This document shows positions 1 through 9,563 of a stretch of 64,000 nucleotides of DNA, piece by piece; the stretch's first letter is position 1; each line of letters starts with the position of its first letter. The notes below the pieces were generated by a model, which saw only the letters and a program-made list of their open reading frames with translations, was not told the DNA's origin and ran no database searches. Both the position numbers and the translations under genes were made by a program. Origin of the DNA: Cyclobacteriaceae bacterium (GTDB lineage: Bacteria > Bacteroidota > Bacteroidia > Cytophagales > Cyclobacteriaceae); contig JAHBUC010000006.1 in the NCBI GenBank assembly GCA_019638275.1, positions 110,756-174,755 of the forward strand, written 5' to 3'.

Positions 1-1
1 A

Positions 2-2347
2 GAGATACTGGCAGTTGCTGAAGCTGAGTTGCTTACTTTGCTGCAGGAAATTTTGGATTATCGGGAGCGTAATTTCAGTCGCGCCATTTCAGCAGAAGTA
101 GTCCTGCAAAATTTTTACGCTTATGGTCTGTTGGCTGATATTTCCAAAAAACTTCAGGAGTACAAATCGGAAAACAACATGATGCTGCTGGCCGATGCCC
201 CGCAGTTTTTACAAGAGCTTATTGGTGACAGCGATGCGCCTTTTATTTATGAGAAGACCGGTTCATTCTTTAAAAATTACCTCATCGATGAGTTTCAGGA
301 TACGTCCAATTTACAATGGCGAAACTTCGTGCCACTCATCAATGAAAGTTTAAGCAGCAATAACCGGAATGTGATTGTGGGCGATGTGAAGCAGGCCATT
401 TACCGCTGGCGTGGAGGCGACCTTACCTTGTTGCAGGAAAAACTAGAGCAGCAGATTGGTGAGGATCGTGTGGCGCATGTTAACCTTTCAGATAACTACC
501 GGAGTGCAGCCAATATCATTTCCTTTAACAATCAACTGTTTAAAACGGCCTCGCAATTTGTTTCGCAGGAAACGGGAACGGCTCTTGCTCAAAGTGCTTA
601 CGAGGATGTGGATCAACAAATAAAAAGAGAACACAAGGGCCTGGTGGATATCCAATTTATTGAGAATGAAAAAGAACTGAAGTGGAAGGAGCAGGCTAAG
701 GAACAGTTGGTGAAAACACTGGAAGAATGGCAGGAAGCCGGAGTGAAGTTAAAAGATATTGCCATTTTAGTTCGCACCAATGCGGATGGTCAGGAGTTGG
801 TAGCGCATTTGTTAAAGTACAAAAACTCGGAAGAAGCCAAGTCAACGTGTAAGTATGATGTCATCTCCAATGAATCGTTGCGCATTGACGGTGCAGCATC
901 TGTAAATCTTGTGTTGGCCGCCATGCGCTACCTCAATAACCACCTGGATGTGGTGGCGCGTGCAGAGTTGGCGTATGAATTTGTGCGCATCCATCAATCG
1001 GGTATGGCGTTATCGGATGTTTTTTCCGTGACAAACGAAGCTGTTTTTGAAAGCTTTCTCCCGCAAGAATTCACACAACAAAAATTATCGCTTCGGAAAC
1101 TCCCACTTTTTGAAATGACGGAAATGCTGATTCGTATTTTCCGTCTTTCCGATCAGGAGAAAGAGCTGGCCTATTTGCAGGCCTTTCAGGATATTGTGTT
1201 GAATTTTTATTCACGCGAGCGAAATGATTTGCAAGCGTTTCTGGAATGGTGGGAAGAAAACAAAGACTCTGATAAAACATCTGTAAAAACTTCAGGTTCG
1301 ATTGATGCCGCTGAAATTCTGACGATCCATAAATCGAAAGGACTTCAGTTTAAATATGTCATCATCCCGTTTTGTTCGTGGCAGTTGGATCATCAAGGGT
1401 ATAAGCAACCCAACCTGTGGGTGCAGGCAGATACGCCCATGTTTAAAGATGCAGGGTATCTTTCAGTGAAATATGGTAAAACACTTACCGATACGATTTT
1501 TGATTCTTACTATCATCAGGAGCGCACACAGGTATTTCTTGACAATGTAAACATTTTGTACGTGGCACTTACCCGTGCTGAATTGGGAATGAAGATTTTT
1601 GCTCCATCCGGAAAGCTGGCAAGAATATCCGATGTAAGTGATTTGCTTCAGCACTGTATTATTACGAATAGCGAGCTTACCACAAATTGGGACAAAGCAT
1701 CTCTGCGCTGGAAAGGCGGCACACTTGAACCCGCTTCAGTAGCAAGTGATACGAACTATGAAGAGATAACACCCATTGCGCTCAAGCACTATCCCGTATC
1801 GCGTTGGCGCGATAAACTGGTCATTCGGCAAGCAGGAAAAACCTATTTCGATTCCGACAAGGAGGAGAAGGTGAAGTACGGCATTCACATGCATGGGGTA
1901 TTGTCGTACATCAAAACCAGGAGCGATGTGGATGTAGCGTTGCAACGTGCCGTGCAGGAAGGATTACTCACTACCGCAGAGATTGAGGCCGTCAAGGTTG
2001 AATTGGATGAGTTGTTCAAGGCTCCGCTTGTCTCTTCATGGTTTGAGGAAGGTTGGGAGGTGCGCACAGAGGTGCCGGTAATTTTACCGGGTGGAGAAGA
2101 GAGCCGCTTCGACAGGTTGTTGATTAAGGATAACAACGCAATCGTAATTGATTTCAAAACGGGTGCTCCTTCAAAAGCGGATCATTATCAGGTGTTGGCA
2201 TATATGGATATTTTGAGAAATATGAATTTTACGGAAGTAGAAGGGTATGTGCTGTATGTGCGCACGGGTGAAGTGGTGGAGGTGAAAGCTGGGAAAGTGA
2301 AGACAGTTAAGAAGAAAGATGATAGTCAGTTGGAATTGGAGTTATGA
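2..2347 (+). CDS. addA: UvrD/RecB-like helicase-nuclease, AddA-like (5' end outside window)
   Basis: Superfamily 1A helicase with a C-terminal PD-(D/E)XK nuclease, the AddA/RecB-type subunit of a double-strand-break resection enzyme. The frame is open to the window edge, so the N-terminus and Walker A lie upstream. Visible helicase motifs in order: DEFQDTS (motif II), GDVKQAIYRWRGGD (III), LSDNYRS (IV), TIHKSKGLQF (V) and LYVALTRA (VI). Near the C-terminus, a FDRLL...VIDFKTG...QVLAYMD stretch has the RecB-family nuclease pattern. The next gene on the same strand is an AddB-like nuclease, which supports an AddAB complex rather than a lone UvrD. An alternative name is simply UvrD-helicase domain protein. 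Confidence 0.9.
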   Translation, partial: EILAVAEAELLTLLQEILDYRERNFSRAISAEVVLQNFYAYGLLADISKKLQEYKSENNMMLLADAPQFLQELIGDSDAPFIYEKTGSFFKNYLIDEFQDTSNLQWRNFVPLINESLSSNNRNVIVGDVKQAIYRWRGGDLTLLQEKLEQQIGEDRVAHVNLSDNYRSAANIISFNNQLFKTASQFVSQETGTALAQSAYEDVDQQIKREHKGLVDIQFIENEKELKWKEQAKEQLVKTLEEWQEAGVKLKDIAILVRTNADGQELVAHLLKYKNSEEAKSTCKYDVISNESLRIDGAASVNLVLAAMRYLNNHLDVVARAELAYEFVRIHQSGMALSDVFSVTNEAVFESFLPQEFTQQKLSLRKLPLFEMTEMLIRIFRLSDQEKELAYLQAFQDIVLNFYSRERNDLQAFLEWWEENKDSDKTSVKTSGSIDAAEILTIHKSKGLQFKYVIIPFCSWQLDHQGYKQPNLWVQADTPMFKDAGYLSVKYGKTLTDTIFDSYYHQERTQVFLDNVNILYVALTRAELGMKIFAPSGKLARISDVSDLLQHCIITNSELTTNWDKASLRWKGGTLEPASVASDTNYEEITPIALKHYPVSRWRDKLVIRQAGKTYFDSDKEEKVKYGIHMHGVLSYIKTRSDVDVALQRAVQEGLLTTAEIEAVKVELDELFKAPLVSSWFEEGWEVRTEVPVILPGGEESRFDRLLIKDNNAIVIDFKTGAPSKADHYQVLAYMDILRNMNFTEVEGYVLYVRTGEVVEVKAGKVKTVKKKDDSQLELEL

Positions 2348-2476
2348 CCCCACCCCTGGCCCCTCCCCAAAGGGGAGAGGAGTTTTGAATGAGTGTATTA
2401 ATTGAAGAAAATGATTGCAGCTGAAAAATATTTTTTAATTCCCCTCCCCGGACGAGGAGAGGTTAGGGGTGGGGTG
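2347..2476. repeat. Inverted copies of a GC-rich intergenic repeat
   Basis: Between the two Add genes are two copies, in opposite orientation, of a C/G-rich element: CCCCACCCCTGGCCCCTCCC at 2347 and its inverted relative ending AGGTTAGGGGTGGGG at 2476. The same family (CCTCCT...AAGGAGGGG...GGGGTGGTT) recurs near 30,905 and 31,065. It is a REP-like dispersed element; the pair could fold as a hairpin between the genes. Confidence 0.6.
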
Positions 2477-2490
2477 AAAACTGAAACTAT

Positions 2491-5301
2491 ATGACACCCT
2501 TTCTCCTTGAAACCGCACAAAAAATAATCACCAGTCATTCCCGGCTGGAAGAGGTGACCCTTGTGTTTCCAAACCGAAGGGCAATTCTTTTTTTCAGAAA
2601 GCATGTGGGAACGCTCTTGAAAAAGCCTGCGTTTGCGCCAACCATGTTGACTATTGAGGAGTACATTAAAAGCTATTCAACGTTGCAAGTTCCGGATAAG
2701 TTGGAATTGGTGCATCGGCTATACAAAGCCTATACTGAAACGGTGAAGTCAAAGGAGTCATTCGACCGCTTTTATTATTGGGGTGAAATGTTGCTGCGTG
2801 ATTTTGAGGAGATTGATAAATACCTTGTCAATGCTGAAATGCTGTTTCGCCACCTTAGCCACCAAAAGGAACTGGATGCCAGCTTTGATTACCTGACCGA
2901 TGAACAGAAAAAATTCCTGCTCGATTTCTGGGGGAATTTTGATCAACACCAAACCGAGAACAGAAAAAAATTCCTGGATGTATGGAAACATCTTTATGAT
3001 GTGTATGCCAATTATCGCGCACAGTTGTTAAAGGAAGAACTTGCATTTGAAGGCATGGTGCACCGCGAGGTAGCGGAAAAAATTCTACAAGGGCAGACCT
3101 TGCGAACCGGACGTGAAGTGTTTATTGGTTTCAATGCGCTTACCAAAGCCGAGGAGGTGATTATCACACACGCTGTTGATGGCGGTGCTACGGTATATTG
3201 GGATGTAGATGAATACTATTTAAACAGTGCTGTGCAGGAAGCGGGAGATTTTTTTCGGGAATACCAGGAGAACAAGGTATTGGGTAAAACCTTTGAGGCT
3301 CAAGTGCCCGCTAATTTCCGTAAAGAGAAAAATATAAAACTATATGGTGCGGCTCAGCCTGTTGGGCAAGCCAAGTTAATGGGGCAGGAGCTGAAGCGAA
3401 ACATGGAAGCCGGTGCCTTGCCGGAAGAAACACTTATCGTGCTGCCGGATGAAAAACTGTTGTTACCTGCGCTACACAGTGTTTCCGATAACGTGGAGAA
3501 ACTGAATGTTACCATGGGTTTCTCTCTTAGCGCTACACCCATCTTTAATTTTGTAGAGTTGTTGATCGAATTGCAGATCAGCCGTAAGGATGAATATTTT
3601 CACCACCGTCCGGTGTTGTCGCTGTTGAATCATCCGTTTACCGTTTCGGCCGATTCAAAAGTTGCGCAAAGCAAACGCAAAGAGATGCTAAAGCACAATT
3701 GGGTATCGGTGCCGAAAAATTTCCTGGCCTCTGAAACGGAGTTGCATCGTGTGATGTTTGTGGTGGCCGATGTAAGCAACATCACACAGTACCTGAAAAC
3801 GTGCCTGACTTTATTGGGTGGGTTAGATAGCCTGTATGCATTCGACAAAGAATACATTTTTCAAATGCTTAAATGCCTGAACCGGATGGAGGAGGTATTG
3901 GGAAATCAGTATTCCGATCTGCGTTCGTTTCTTCGGTTTTTCAGGCAGTATGTTCGTACAGTGCGTATACCTTTCAGTGGCGAGCCGCTACAGGGGTTGC
4001 AGCTTATGGGTATGCTCGAAACCCGTAACCTCGATTTTAAAAATGTGTACATCCTCTCCTTAAATGAGGGGTCGTTGCCATCGGGTGGGAGCAAGGGCTC
4101 GTACATTCCTTATAACATCCGCAGGGCGTATACCTTGCCTACGCTGCAGCATCAGGATGCCATGTACGCCTATCTTTTCTACCGCGTCATTCAGCGTGCT
4201 GAAAATGTTTCCATTTTCTACAACACGGAAACCGATATTCTGGGCCAGGGTGAAATGAGCCGCTACCTGCAACAACTGATGTTTGAGAGCGGCAAGAAAT
4301 TTCAGCACCATGCCTTGCACAATACCCTTGGGGTGAATGAGGTAAAACCCATTGTAATAAAAAAGGACAAAGCCGTACTGGAGGCTTTGGAAAAGTTGAG
4401 TGAACAGAGCGAGTATCGAAAGTTTAGTGGACTGTCGCCATCTGCGTTGAACGCTTACATTGAATGCAGGCTCAGGTTTTATTTCCGACATGTAGCGAAA
4501 ATAAAAGAGGCCGATGAAATAGAAGAGGACATGGATGCGCGTGTGCTGGGGAATTTTGTGCACAACGTAATGGAAGCGTTTTATCAAAAGCTGGTGGAGC
4601 AAAAGGGATCAAAAATTATTGAAGCGCAGGATCTTGAAAAGAAGGAGAAACTGATTCAAACATTGCTCGATCAGGAGGTGATTAAAACCTACAACCTCAA
4701 CCCCAACGAAACGGTGGCGTACGAAGGGCAGTTGATATTGGTGAGCGAAGTGGTGAAACGCTTTATTGATAAAATTCTGGAACACGACAAAAAGCATACG
4801 CCCTTTACGTTAGAAGGTGTGGAGCAAAACATGGAGTACACGCTTTCGATTAGTGCACCTGCAGGTAGTGTGTTGTTAGGTGGCAAGATTGACCGCGTTG
4901 ACCGGAAGGAGGACCTATTGCGCATTGTGGATTACAAAACCGGCCGCGATAAACTTGATTTTGATTCCATCGCCTCCTTGTATGCGCGTGAAGGGAAGCG
5001 AAACAAGGCCGCCTTTCAAACCCTCATGTATGCCTGGTTGTATACAAAAACAAAAAATACATCCGGTATGCGGGTAATACCCGGGCTGCTCAACAGCACA
5101 AACCTGTTTGATGATGACGCAGAATTTGGATTGAAGATGGCGATAGGCAAATTGCTTGATGTACAGACTGTTTTGCCCGAGTTTGAAGCAAGACTGCGTG
5201 AATTGCTGGAAGAACTCTTTAATCCGGAAACGGTATTTGACCAGACGGAAGAAACGGACAGCTGTAAGTATTGCCCATACAAGCGGATATGCTATCGGTA
5301 A
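2491..5301 (+). CDS. addB: PD-(D/E)XK nuclease, AddB-like
   Basis: A 936-residue protein partnering the upstream AddA-like helicase in double-strand-break processing. The N-terminal half resembles an inactivated helicase (VFPNRRAILFFRKH near the start, then LETRNLDFKNVYILSLNEG in the middle). The C-terminal quarter is a RecB-type nuclease: GKIDRVDR followed by RIVDYKTGRDK and QTLMYAWLY. A cysteine in AYIECRLRFYF together with the terminal CKYCPYKRIC gives the four-cysteine pattern of the AddB iron-sulphur cluster that closes the nuclease domain. Gene order helicase-then-nuclease on the same strand, 143 nt apart, fits a transcription unit. Sequence divergence from Firmicutes AddB is expected for Bacteroidota. 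Confidence 0.85.
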   Translation: MTPFLLETAQKIITSHSRLEEVTLVFPNRRAILFFRKHVGTLLKKPAFAPTMLTIEEYIKSYSTLQVPDKLELVHRLYKAYTETVKSKESFDRFYYWGEMLLRDFEEIDKYLVNAEMLFRHLSHQKELDASFDYLTDEQKKFLLDFWGNFDQHQTENRKKFLDVWKHLYDVYANYRAQLLKEELAFEGMVHREVAEKILQGQTLRTGREVFIGFNALTKAEEVIITHAVDGGATVYWDVDEYYLNSAVQEAGDFFREYQENKVLGKTFEAQVPANFRKEKNIKLYGAAQPVGQAKLMGQELKRNMEAGALPEETLIVLPDEKLLLPALHSVSDNVEKLNVTMGFSLSATPIFNFVELLIELQISRKDEYFHHRPVLSLLNHPFTVSADSKVAQSKRKEMLKHNWVSVPKNFLASETELHRVMFVVADVSNITQYLKTCLTLLGGLDSLYAFDKEYIFQMLKCLNRMEEVLGNQYSDLRSFLRFFRQYVRTVRIPFSGEPLQGLQLMGMLETRNLDFKNVYILSLNEGSLPSGGSKGSYIPYNIRRAYTLPTLQHQDAMYAYLFYRVIQRAENVSIFYNTETDILGQGEMSRYLQQLMFESGKKFQHHALHNTLGVNEVKPIVIKKDKAVLEALEKLSEQSEYRKFSGLSPSALNAYIECRLRFYFRHVAKIKEADEIEEDMDARVLGNFVHNVMEAFYQKLVEQKGSKIIEAQDLEKKEKLIQTLLDQEVIKTYNLNPNETVAYEGQLILVSEVVKRFIDKILEHDKKHTPFTLEGVEQNMEYTLSISAPAGSVLLGGKIDRVDRKEDLLRIVDYKTGRDKLDFDSIASLYAREGKRNKAAFQTLMYAWLYTKTKNTSGMRVIPGLLNSTNLFDDDAEFGLKMAIGKLLDVQTVLPEFEARLRELLEELFNPETVFDQTEETDSCKYCPYKRICYR

Positions 5302-5514
5302 GGCTGTTCAATTTAGTAATCGAATAATTTTATTGCGTTAATTAGAAGGTGTGCCTGTGTGTCGTCATGTATAGTGCGTTTCATTGAACAGGCACAGTCG
5401 ACTCGGTTGTAATTACTAATCTATCCAACAAGATGACGCTCCTATGGAGCTGTCTTCATCTCACAACGCTGAGCCCTGTAAGGCTATGCTCAATACCTCA
5501 TGTTAAAGGTGTGC

Positions 5515-5820
5515 CTATCTCCTGAACGATAGCTTCTTGATCATATTCTCATTCAGGTTGCTGGCGTAAACACCGTAGGCGTCAACCAGCACACCTTTAA
5601 TTCCCTCATCTGATGTAATGGCAAAAACAATACTGTTGTCATCCGTGCTCGACATGCCTTCAAACCGATAGAATTCATCTACCGTAAATTTTTCCGGACT
5701 GATTTGTAGGTGTACAGCCGGACATTCAATACACGTTGGCTTTAGATTGAAATCATAGCTATAACCCCTGGCCTTCAAATCGTTTGTAGCTTCTGATAGA
5801 CTTATATAATGTTTTTTCAT
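5515..5820 (-). CDS. Small conserved protein of the family often labelled phosphoribosylpyrophosphate synthetase
   Basis: A 101-residue protein starting MKKHYISLSEATNDLKARGY; a longer in-frame start 16 codons upstream lacks family similarity, so the ATG at 5820 was chosen. It has the FNLKPTCIECPA segment with a paired-cysteine motif, VDEFYRFEGMSS and GVLVDAYGVYAS, typical of a short Bacteroidota family. Database entries often call this family phosphoribosylpyrophosphate synthetase, but it is far too short for that enzyme and has no PRPP-binding loop, so the label should not be trusted. Function unknown. It is followed by its own intergenic region and is not tightly coupled to neighbours. Confidence 0.75.
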   Translation of the reverse strand: MKKHYISLSEATNDLKARGYSYDFNLKPTCIECPAVHLQISPEKFTVDEFYRFEGMSSTDDNSIVFAITSDEGIKGVLVDAYGVYASNLNENMIKKLSFRR

Positions 5821-5897
5821 GATTCTTTCTTTTAGAGTTATACATTCGCCACTACTTGATGGCAGCAATTTACTTGTGCGCAGTCTGTGCTTTCCTT

Positions 5898-6785
5898 TTA
5901 CTGCGTATCAATCTTTACCGAAGTCATGGTCAATGCGCCCGCCACGGGTTTGTCATTAAACAAGCTCACGGTATCCCCTTTATCTTTTAGAGCCAGGGTG
6001 TACAGTAACGGCAGGTAATGCTCGGGTGATGGAACAGCCAGGCTATAGGCTTTTCCATGCGATGTATAGTTGATGAGCGACTTGTGGTCATCATTCAAAA
6101 TGAATTGCTTCATTTTATCACTTGCCTCAAGCGCCCAATCAAAAGCATACACCTTGTCGAGGTGTTTCCACGAAACTTCACGAAGGTTGTGTACCATGTT
6201 TCCGCTGCCAATAATCAGCACGCCTTTCTCACGCAACGAAGCAAGCTCCCCGGCAAGTTCATAGTGGTATTGCGGTGTTTGATAGTAATCCAGGCTTAGC
6301 TGAATAACCGGCACATCTGCATTGGGGTACAAATGCTTGATCACACTCCAGGCACCGTGATCCAATCCCCACTTTTCATCCAGGTGTACTTCGGTCTTTT
6401 TAATAATGTCTTTGGTTTCACTCGCCAGTTCGGGGCTGCCCGGTGCCGGATACTGAACTTCAAACAATTCTTTTGGGAAGCCACCAAAGTCATGAATGGT
6501 AACAGGATTTTCCATAGCCGTAACATACGTGCCACGGGTTTCCCAATGTGCCGACACACAAAGAATGGCTTGTGGTTTAGGTATTTCCTTCGCTACGTTT
6601 CTGAATCCGGTAACAAATTCATTTTCTTCAATGGCATTCATCGGACTGCCATGCCCCAGAAACAGCACCGGCATTTTTTGCGTGCTGGTAAAGGGTTGTG
6701 TCATTTTATTTAAATCTTGTAATCGCATAGTTGATCCGGCTAATGGCAACAGTGCCAATGATTTTAAAAATGTTTTCCTATTCAT
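5898..6785 (-). CDS. ygiD: 4,5-DOPA dioxygenase extradiol-like protein (YgiD family)
   Basis: A class III extradiol ring-cleavage dioxygenase of 295 residues. The N-terminus MNRKTFLKSLALLPLAGS looks like an export signal, unusual for this mostly cytoplasmic family. Metal-binding histidines are visible in FLGHGSPMNAI and VSAHWETRG, and the conserved LDHGAWSVIKHLYP and IIGSGNMVHNLRE segments are typical of YgiD/LigB-type enzymes. The gene ends a same-strand run with a luciferase-like monooxygenase and an SDR, with a gap of only 14 nt to the luciferase-like gene, which suggests cotranscription. The natural substrate cannot be read from sequence. Confidence 0.85.
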   Translation of the reverse strand: MNRKTFLKSLALLPLAGSTMRLQDLNKMTQPFTSTQKMPVLFLGHGSPMNAIEENEFVTGFRNVAKEIPKPQAILCVSAHWETRGTYVTAMENPVTIHDFGGFPKELFEVQYPAPGSPELASETKDIIKKTEVHLDEKWGLDHGAWSVIKHLYPNADVPVIQLSLDYYQTPQYHYELAGELASLREKGVLIIGSGNMVHNLREVSWKHLDKVYAFDWALEASDKMKQFILNDDHKSLINYTSHGKAYSLAVPSPEHYLPLLYTLALKDKGDTVSLFNDKPVAGALTMTSVKIDTQ

Positions 6786-6799
6786 ATCTCCGTATCTGA

Positions 6800-7861
6800 T
6801 TAAAGCACAGACTCGGAAGTTTTTACTTCACGCTTGGTTCCTAACGCTTTTCGTACAGCAGGTGCAACCTGCGTTCCAAATAGTTCCATCGACTTCATAA
6901 TTTTCTTATGGTCGGTTGTGCCTACACTCATTTGAGCGAGAAAGCGCGTATGATTGAATAACTCATGTTCGTAGAGAATTTTGTCAATCACCTGCTGAAC
7001 ACTTCCAACCATCAAATATCCTTTGGCCGATCGGTTAGCATCAAACTGCTCGCGACTTAGCGGAGGCCATCCTCTCTCTTTGCCAATCTTGTTCATCATG
7101 GCAGCATACGTTGGGAAGTATTCATCACCCGCTTGCTGCGATGTTTCGGCAATATACACGTGTGTATTAATACCAAGCTTAGGCGAATCATTTCCAAACT
7201 GACTTGCTGTTTGCTTGTACAGGTCAACAAACGGAACAAAGCGTTCGGGCATACCTCCAATAATGGCAAGTGCCATCGGTAGCCTAAGTGTGGCTGCACG
7301 TACAGCAGACTCAGGTGTTCCGCCAACCGCTAACCAGATCGGAAGATGCTCCTGATAGGGTCTCGGATAAACGCCCTGATTGTCAAGGGCTGGTCGTAAT
7401 CCACCACTCCATGAAATCCTTTCGCCCCTGTTGATTTTTAAAAGTAAGTCAAGCTTCTCTTTAAACAATCTGTCGTAGTCCTTAAGATCATATCCAAACA
7501 ATGGAAATGATTCAATGAATGAGCCACGTCCAGCCATGATTTCTGCACGACCACCGGATAGTTGATCAAGTGTTGCAAATTGCTGGTATACCCGAACAGG
7601 ATCATCAGAGCTTAGTACGGTAACAGCACTGCTCAATTTAATATGTTTAGTCATGGAAGCTGCGGCACCGAGAACAACGGCTGGCGATGATACAGCATAA
7701 TCAGCCCGATGATGTTCTCCCACACCAAACACATCAAGGCCCAACTGGTCAGCAAGCTGCACTTCCTCCAACAAATCCCTGATGCGTTGATGCGTATGAA
7801 TTGCTTTTCCAGCCAACCTGTAGGGCTGTACATCTGCAAACGTATAAATGCCGAGTTCCAT
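6800..7861 (-). CDS. LLM-class (luciferase-like) flavin-dependent oxidoreductase
   Basis: A 353-residue bacterial-luciferase-like monooxygenase, expected to use reduced FMN and oxygen. Family segments are clear: [11 protein letters not shown] at the start, [56 protein letters not shown], and [16 protein letters not shown]. Length is normal for the family. The gene sits between the SDR (12 nt upstream) and the YgiD-like dioxygenase (14 nt downstream), a compact operon of three oxidoreductases. No flavin reductase is visible in the cluster. Confidence 0.9.
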   Translation of the reverse strand: MELGIYTFADVQPYRLAGKAIHTHQRIRDLLEEVQLADQLGLDVFGVGEHHRADYAVSSPAVVLGAAASMTKHIKLSSAVTVLSSDDPVRVYQQFATLDQLSGGRAEIMAGRGSFIESFPLFGYDLKDYDRLFKEKLDLLLKINRGERISWSGGLRPALDNQGVYPRPYQEHLPIWLAVGGTPESAVRAATLRLPMALAIIGGMPERFVPFVDLYKQTASQFGNDSPKLGINTHVYIAETSQQAGDEYFPTYAAMMNKIGKERGWPPLSREQFDANRSAKGYLMVGSVQQVIDKILYEHELFNHTRFLAQMSVGTTDHKKIMKSMELFGTQVAPAVRKALGTKREVKTSESVL

Positions 7862-7873
7862 AACTAAATTTAA

Positions 7874-8662
7874 TTAAGCGTTACCATAAATGTTTGATTC
7901 GCCACCATCAATGGCAATAGTTTGGCCACTTACATATGAGGCCTCTTCACTCAATAGGAAGGTCACCACCTTCGCCACTTCGTGTGGTAATCCCAGGCGC
8001 TTGGTCGGGTTGCGTTGTGCGTAATCCGATTCCGCTTTTTTAGGATCAGCCGGGTTTACCTGCTTGAATGCTTCGGCCACCATAGGTGTTAAAATAGCGC
8101 CCGGTGCAATGGCGTTTGTAGTGATGCCATCACGTCCATATTCCAATGCAGCGTTTTTTGTCATACCCGAAACCGCATGCTTGCTCGCCACATAAGCAAC
8201 CTGGTTTTGAACGCCACGTAGCCCACCAACAGAAGCTACGTTTACTATGCGCCCGTACTTTTGTTTTTGCATCACGGGAATTACATAACGCATTCCATAA
8301 TAAACGCCCATCAGGTTAATGTCAATCACTTTTTTGAATACATCAATGTCGTACTCCGTAATTGGGGCCTGACGCCCTTCGATGCCCGCGTTGTTATAAA
8401 GTCCGTCAATTCTCCCAAAGGCTTTCACGGCTGCATCAACATATCGTTTTACATCTTCTTCTTTCGAGGCATCACCTACAACGGTAATGATCTTCACGTC
8501 CGGAAATTCCCTGGTAAGTTCTTGTTGTGCTGCCGTTAATGTTTGTTCGTTGAAATCAACCAACGTGAGGTGTGCACCCTGACGGGCTAATTCTTTTGCT
8601 GCGGCCAAACCGAGACCCATAGCGGCTCCGGTAATGATGATGGATTTATTTTTTGTGCTCAT
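7874..8662 (-). CDS. Short-chain dehydrogenase/reductase
   Basis: A 262-residue classical SDR. The NAD(P)-binding motif GAAMGLGLAAAKEL, the YNNAGIEG loop, catalytic S-Y-K (NVASVGG, then YVASKHA) and C-terminal SYVSGQTIAIDGG are all present. VDFNEQ after the second beta strand, with an acidic residue, hints at NAD rather than NADP. It is first in the operon with the luciferase-like and YgiD-like genes. A perfect FNR-type palindrome lies 84-101 nt upstream of its start, so control by the nearby Crp/Fnr regulator is likely. Confidence 0.92.
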   Translation of the reverse strand: MSTKNKSIIITGAAMGLGLAAAKELARQGAHLTLVDFNEQTLTAAQQELTREFPDVKIITVVGDASKEEDVKRYVDAAVKAFGRIDGLYNNAGIEGRQAPITEYDIDVFKKVIDINLMGVYYGMRYVIPVMQKQKYGRIVNVASVGGLRGVQNQVAYVASKHAVSGMTKNAALEYGRDGITTNAIAPGAILTPMVAEAFKQVNPADPKKAESDYAQRNPTKRLGLPHEVAKVVTFLLSEEASYVSGQTIAIDGGESNIYGNA

Positions 8663-8745
8663 AATTAAAAGGATTTATTTGTATTACTTACTATTCAAAG
8701 CTACCGGTTGTACTACTTTTTAGCATTGATATTGGATAAGAAAGA

Positions 8746-8763
8746 ACTTGATCCAGATCAAGT
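8746..8763. promoter_or_regulatory. FNR/Crp-type palindromic operator before the SDR operon
   Basis: ACTTGATCCAGATCAAGT is a perfect 7-bp dyad around four bases and matches the FNR-type consensus TTGAT-N4-ATCAA exactly. It lies upstream of the SDR start at 8662. A near-identical copy occurs at 9517-9538, and a Crp/Fnr-family regulator is encoded at 9564-10145. Confidence 0.7.
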
Positions 8764-8781
8764 AGCCATTTTCTCGTGTAC

Positions 8782-9447
8782 TTAGTTGTGAAGAATTTTC
8801 CACCCTGCTAGCCAATTGTAGTTGCTCTTCACAGCAAGCTGAATCAACATGAGCTGCATGCGTTCCAATGTGCGGCTTACGGTTAAGTCGCCAGCAATAA
8901 TGGGATTGAAGCCGACAGTTCTTACAATTTCGGCAACCGTCTCAACCGCATCGCCATTGTTACCGGCAATGAAAGCATCAGCTGTCTTGCCGTCAATTGT
9001 TGCGGTTTTAAAATTCGCAGCAAACGTTGTGTTGAATGTTTTCACCACTTTCGATGTAGGTAAAAGCCTTTGCAGTTCTTCGGCAGCGCTGGTATCAGAT
9101 GATGTCACCAGATCATTATAGGAACTGTTCAATGGATTGGAAATACTGATAACGATTTTTCCTGTGGCCACTTCACGAATCTTATCTGCTACTTCCTGTT
9201 CGTGCTCATAGGGTGTTGCTATGATAATGATATCCGATTCCCATGAGGCTTCTTTTGCACAGCTGACCGCAAACACTTCCTGATGGTATGCTGTTTTTTC
9301 AATCTCTGTTTTCAGATCAACTAGTTTTTCCTGCTCATTCGACATGAGCAGCAACCGGTAATTTTTACTTTTAGAAAGACTTTTAGCAATTGCGGAACCC
9401 ATGTTTCCGGTTGCCCCAACAATTGCGATCGTTTTTATGGCTGCCAT
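8782..9447 (-). CDS. NADPH-dependent F420 reductase-like oxidoreductase
   Basis: A 221-residue protein with an N-terminal Rossmann fold (IAIVGATGNMGSAIAKSLSKS) and the conserved IIIATPYEHEQEVADKI, VISISNPL and VVKTFNTTFAANF segments of the NADP-oxidoreductase/F420-dependent family. In Bacteroidota such proteins probably act as general NADP(H)-binding dehydrogenases, since F420 is usually absent. The start at 9447 (MAAIKTIAIVG) was chosen over an upstream in-frame extension because it places the nucleotide-binding strand at residue 6. An FNR-type palindrome lies 70-91 nt upstream. Confidence 0.85.
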   Translation of the reverse strand: MAAIKTIAIVGATGNMGSAIAKSLSKSKNYRLLLMSNEQEKLVDLKTEIEKTAYHQEVFAVSCAKEASWESDIIIIATPYEHEQEVADKIREVATGKIVISISNPLNSSYNDLVTSSDTSAAEELQRLLPTSKVVKTFNTTFAANFKTATIDGKTADAFIAGNNGDAVETVAEIVRTVGFNPIIAGDLTVSRTLERMQLMLIQLAVKSNYNWLAGWKILHN

Positions 9448-9516
9448 AATTTGTTTTGTTTGATACAGCAAAACTAGTATGGCACCCCGCCCCCGACATT
9501 GATGTGAAATAAGAAA

Positions 9517-9538
9517 GCACTTGATGTAGATCAAGTGC
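9517..9538. promoter_or_regulatory. FNR/Crp-type palindromic operator
   Basis: GCACTTGAT-GTAG-ATCAAGTGC is a perfect 9-bp dyad around four bases containing TTGAT-N4-ATCAA. It sits between the F420-reductase-like gene (start 9447) and the end of the Crp/Fnr gene (9564), and shares the preceding TAAGAAAG with the copy at 8746. Confidence 0.75.
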
Positions 9539-9563
9539 GCTGGACTAAATTCAGTTGGTTGTA

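Noticed and set aside
4060..4602. Minus-strand frame of 180 codons inside the AddB-like gene
   Set aside because: Fully antisense to a gene with clear nuclease motifs; no family features.
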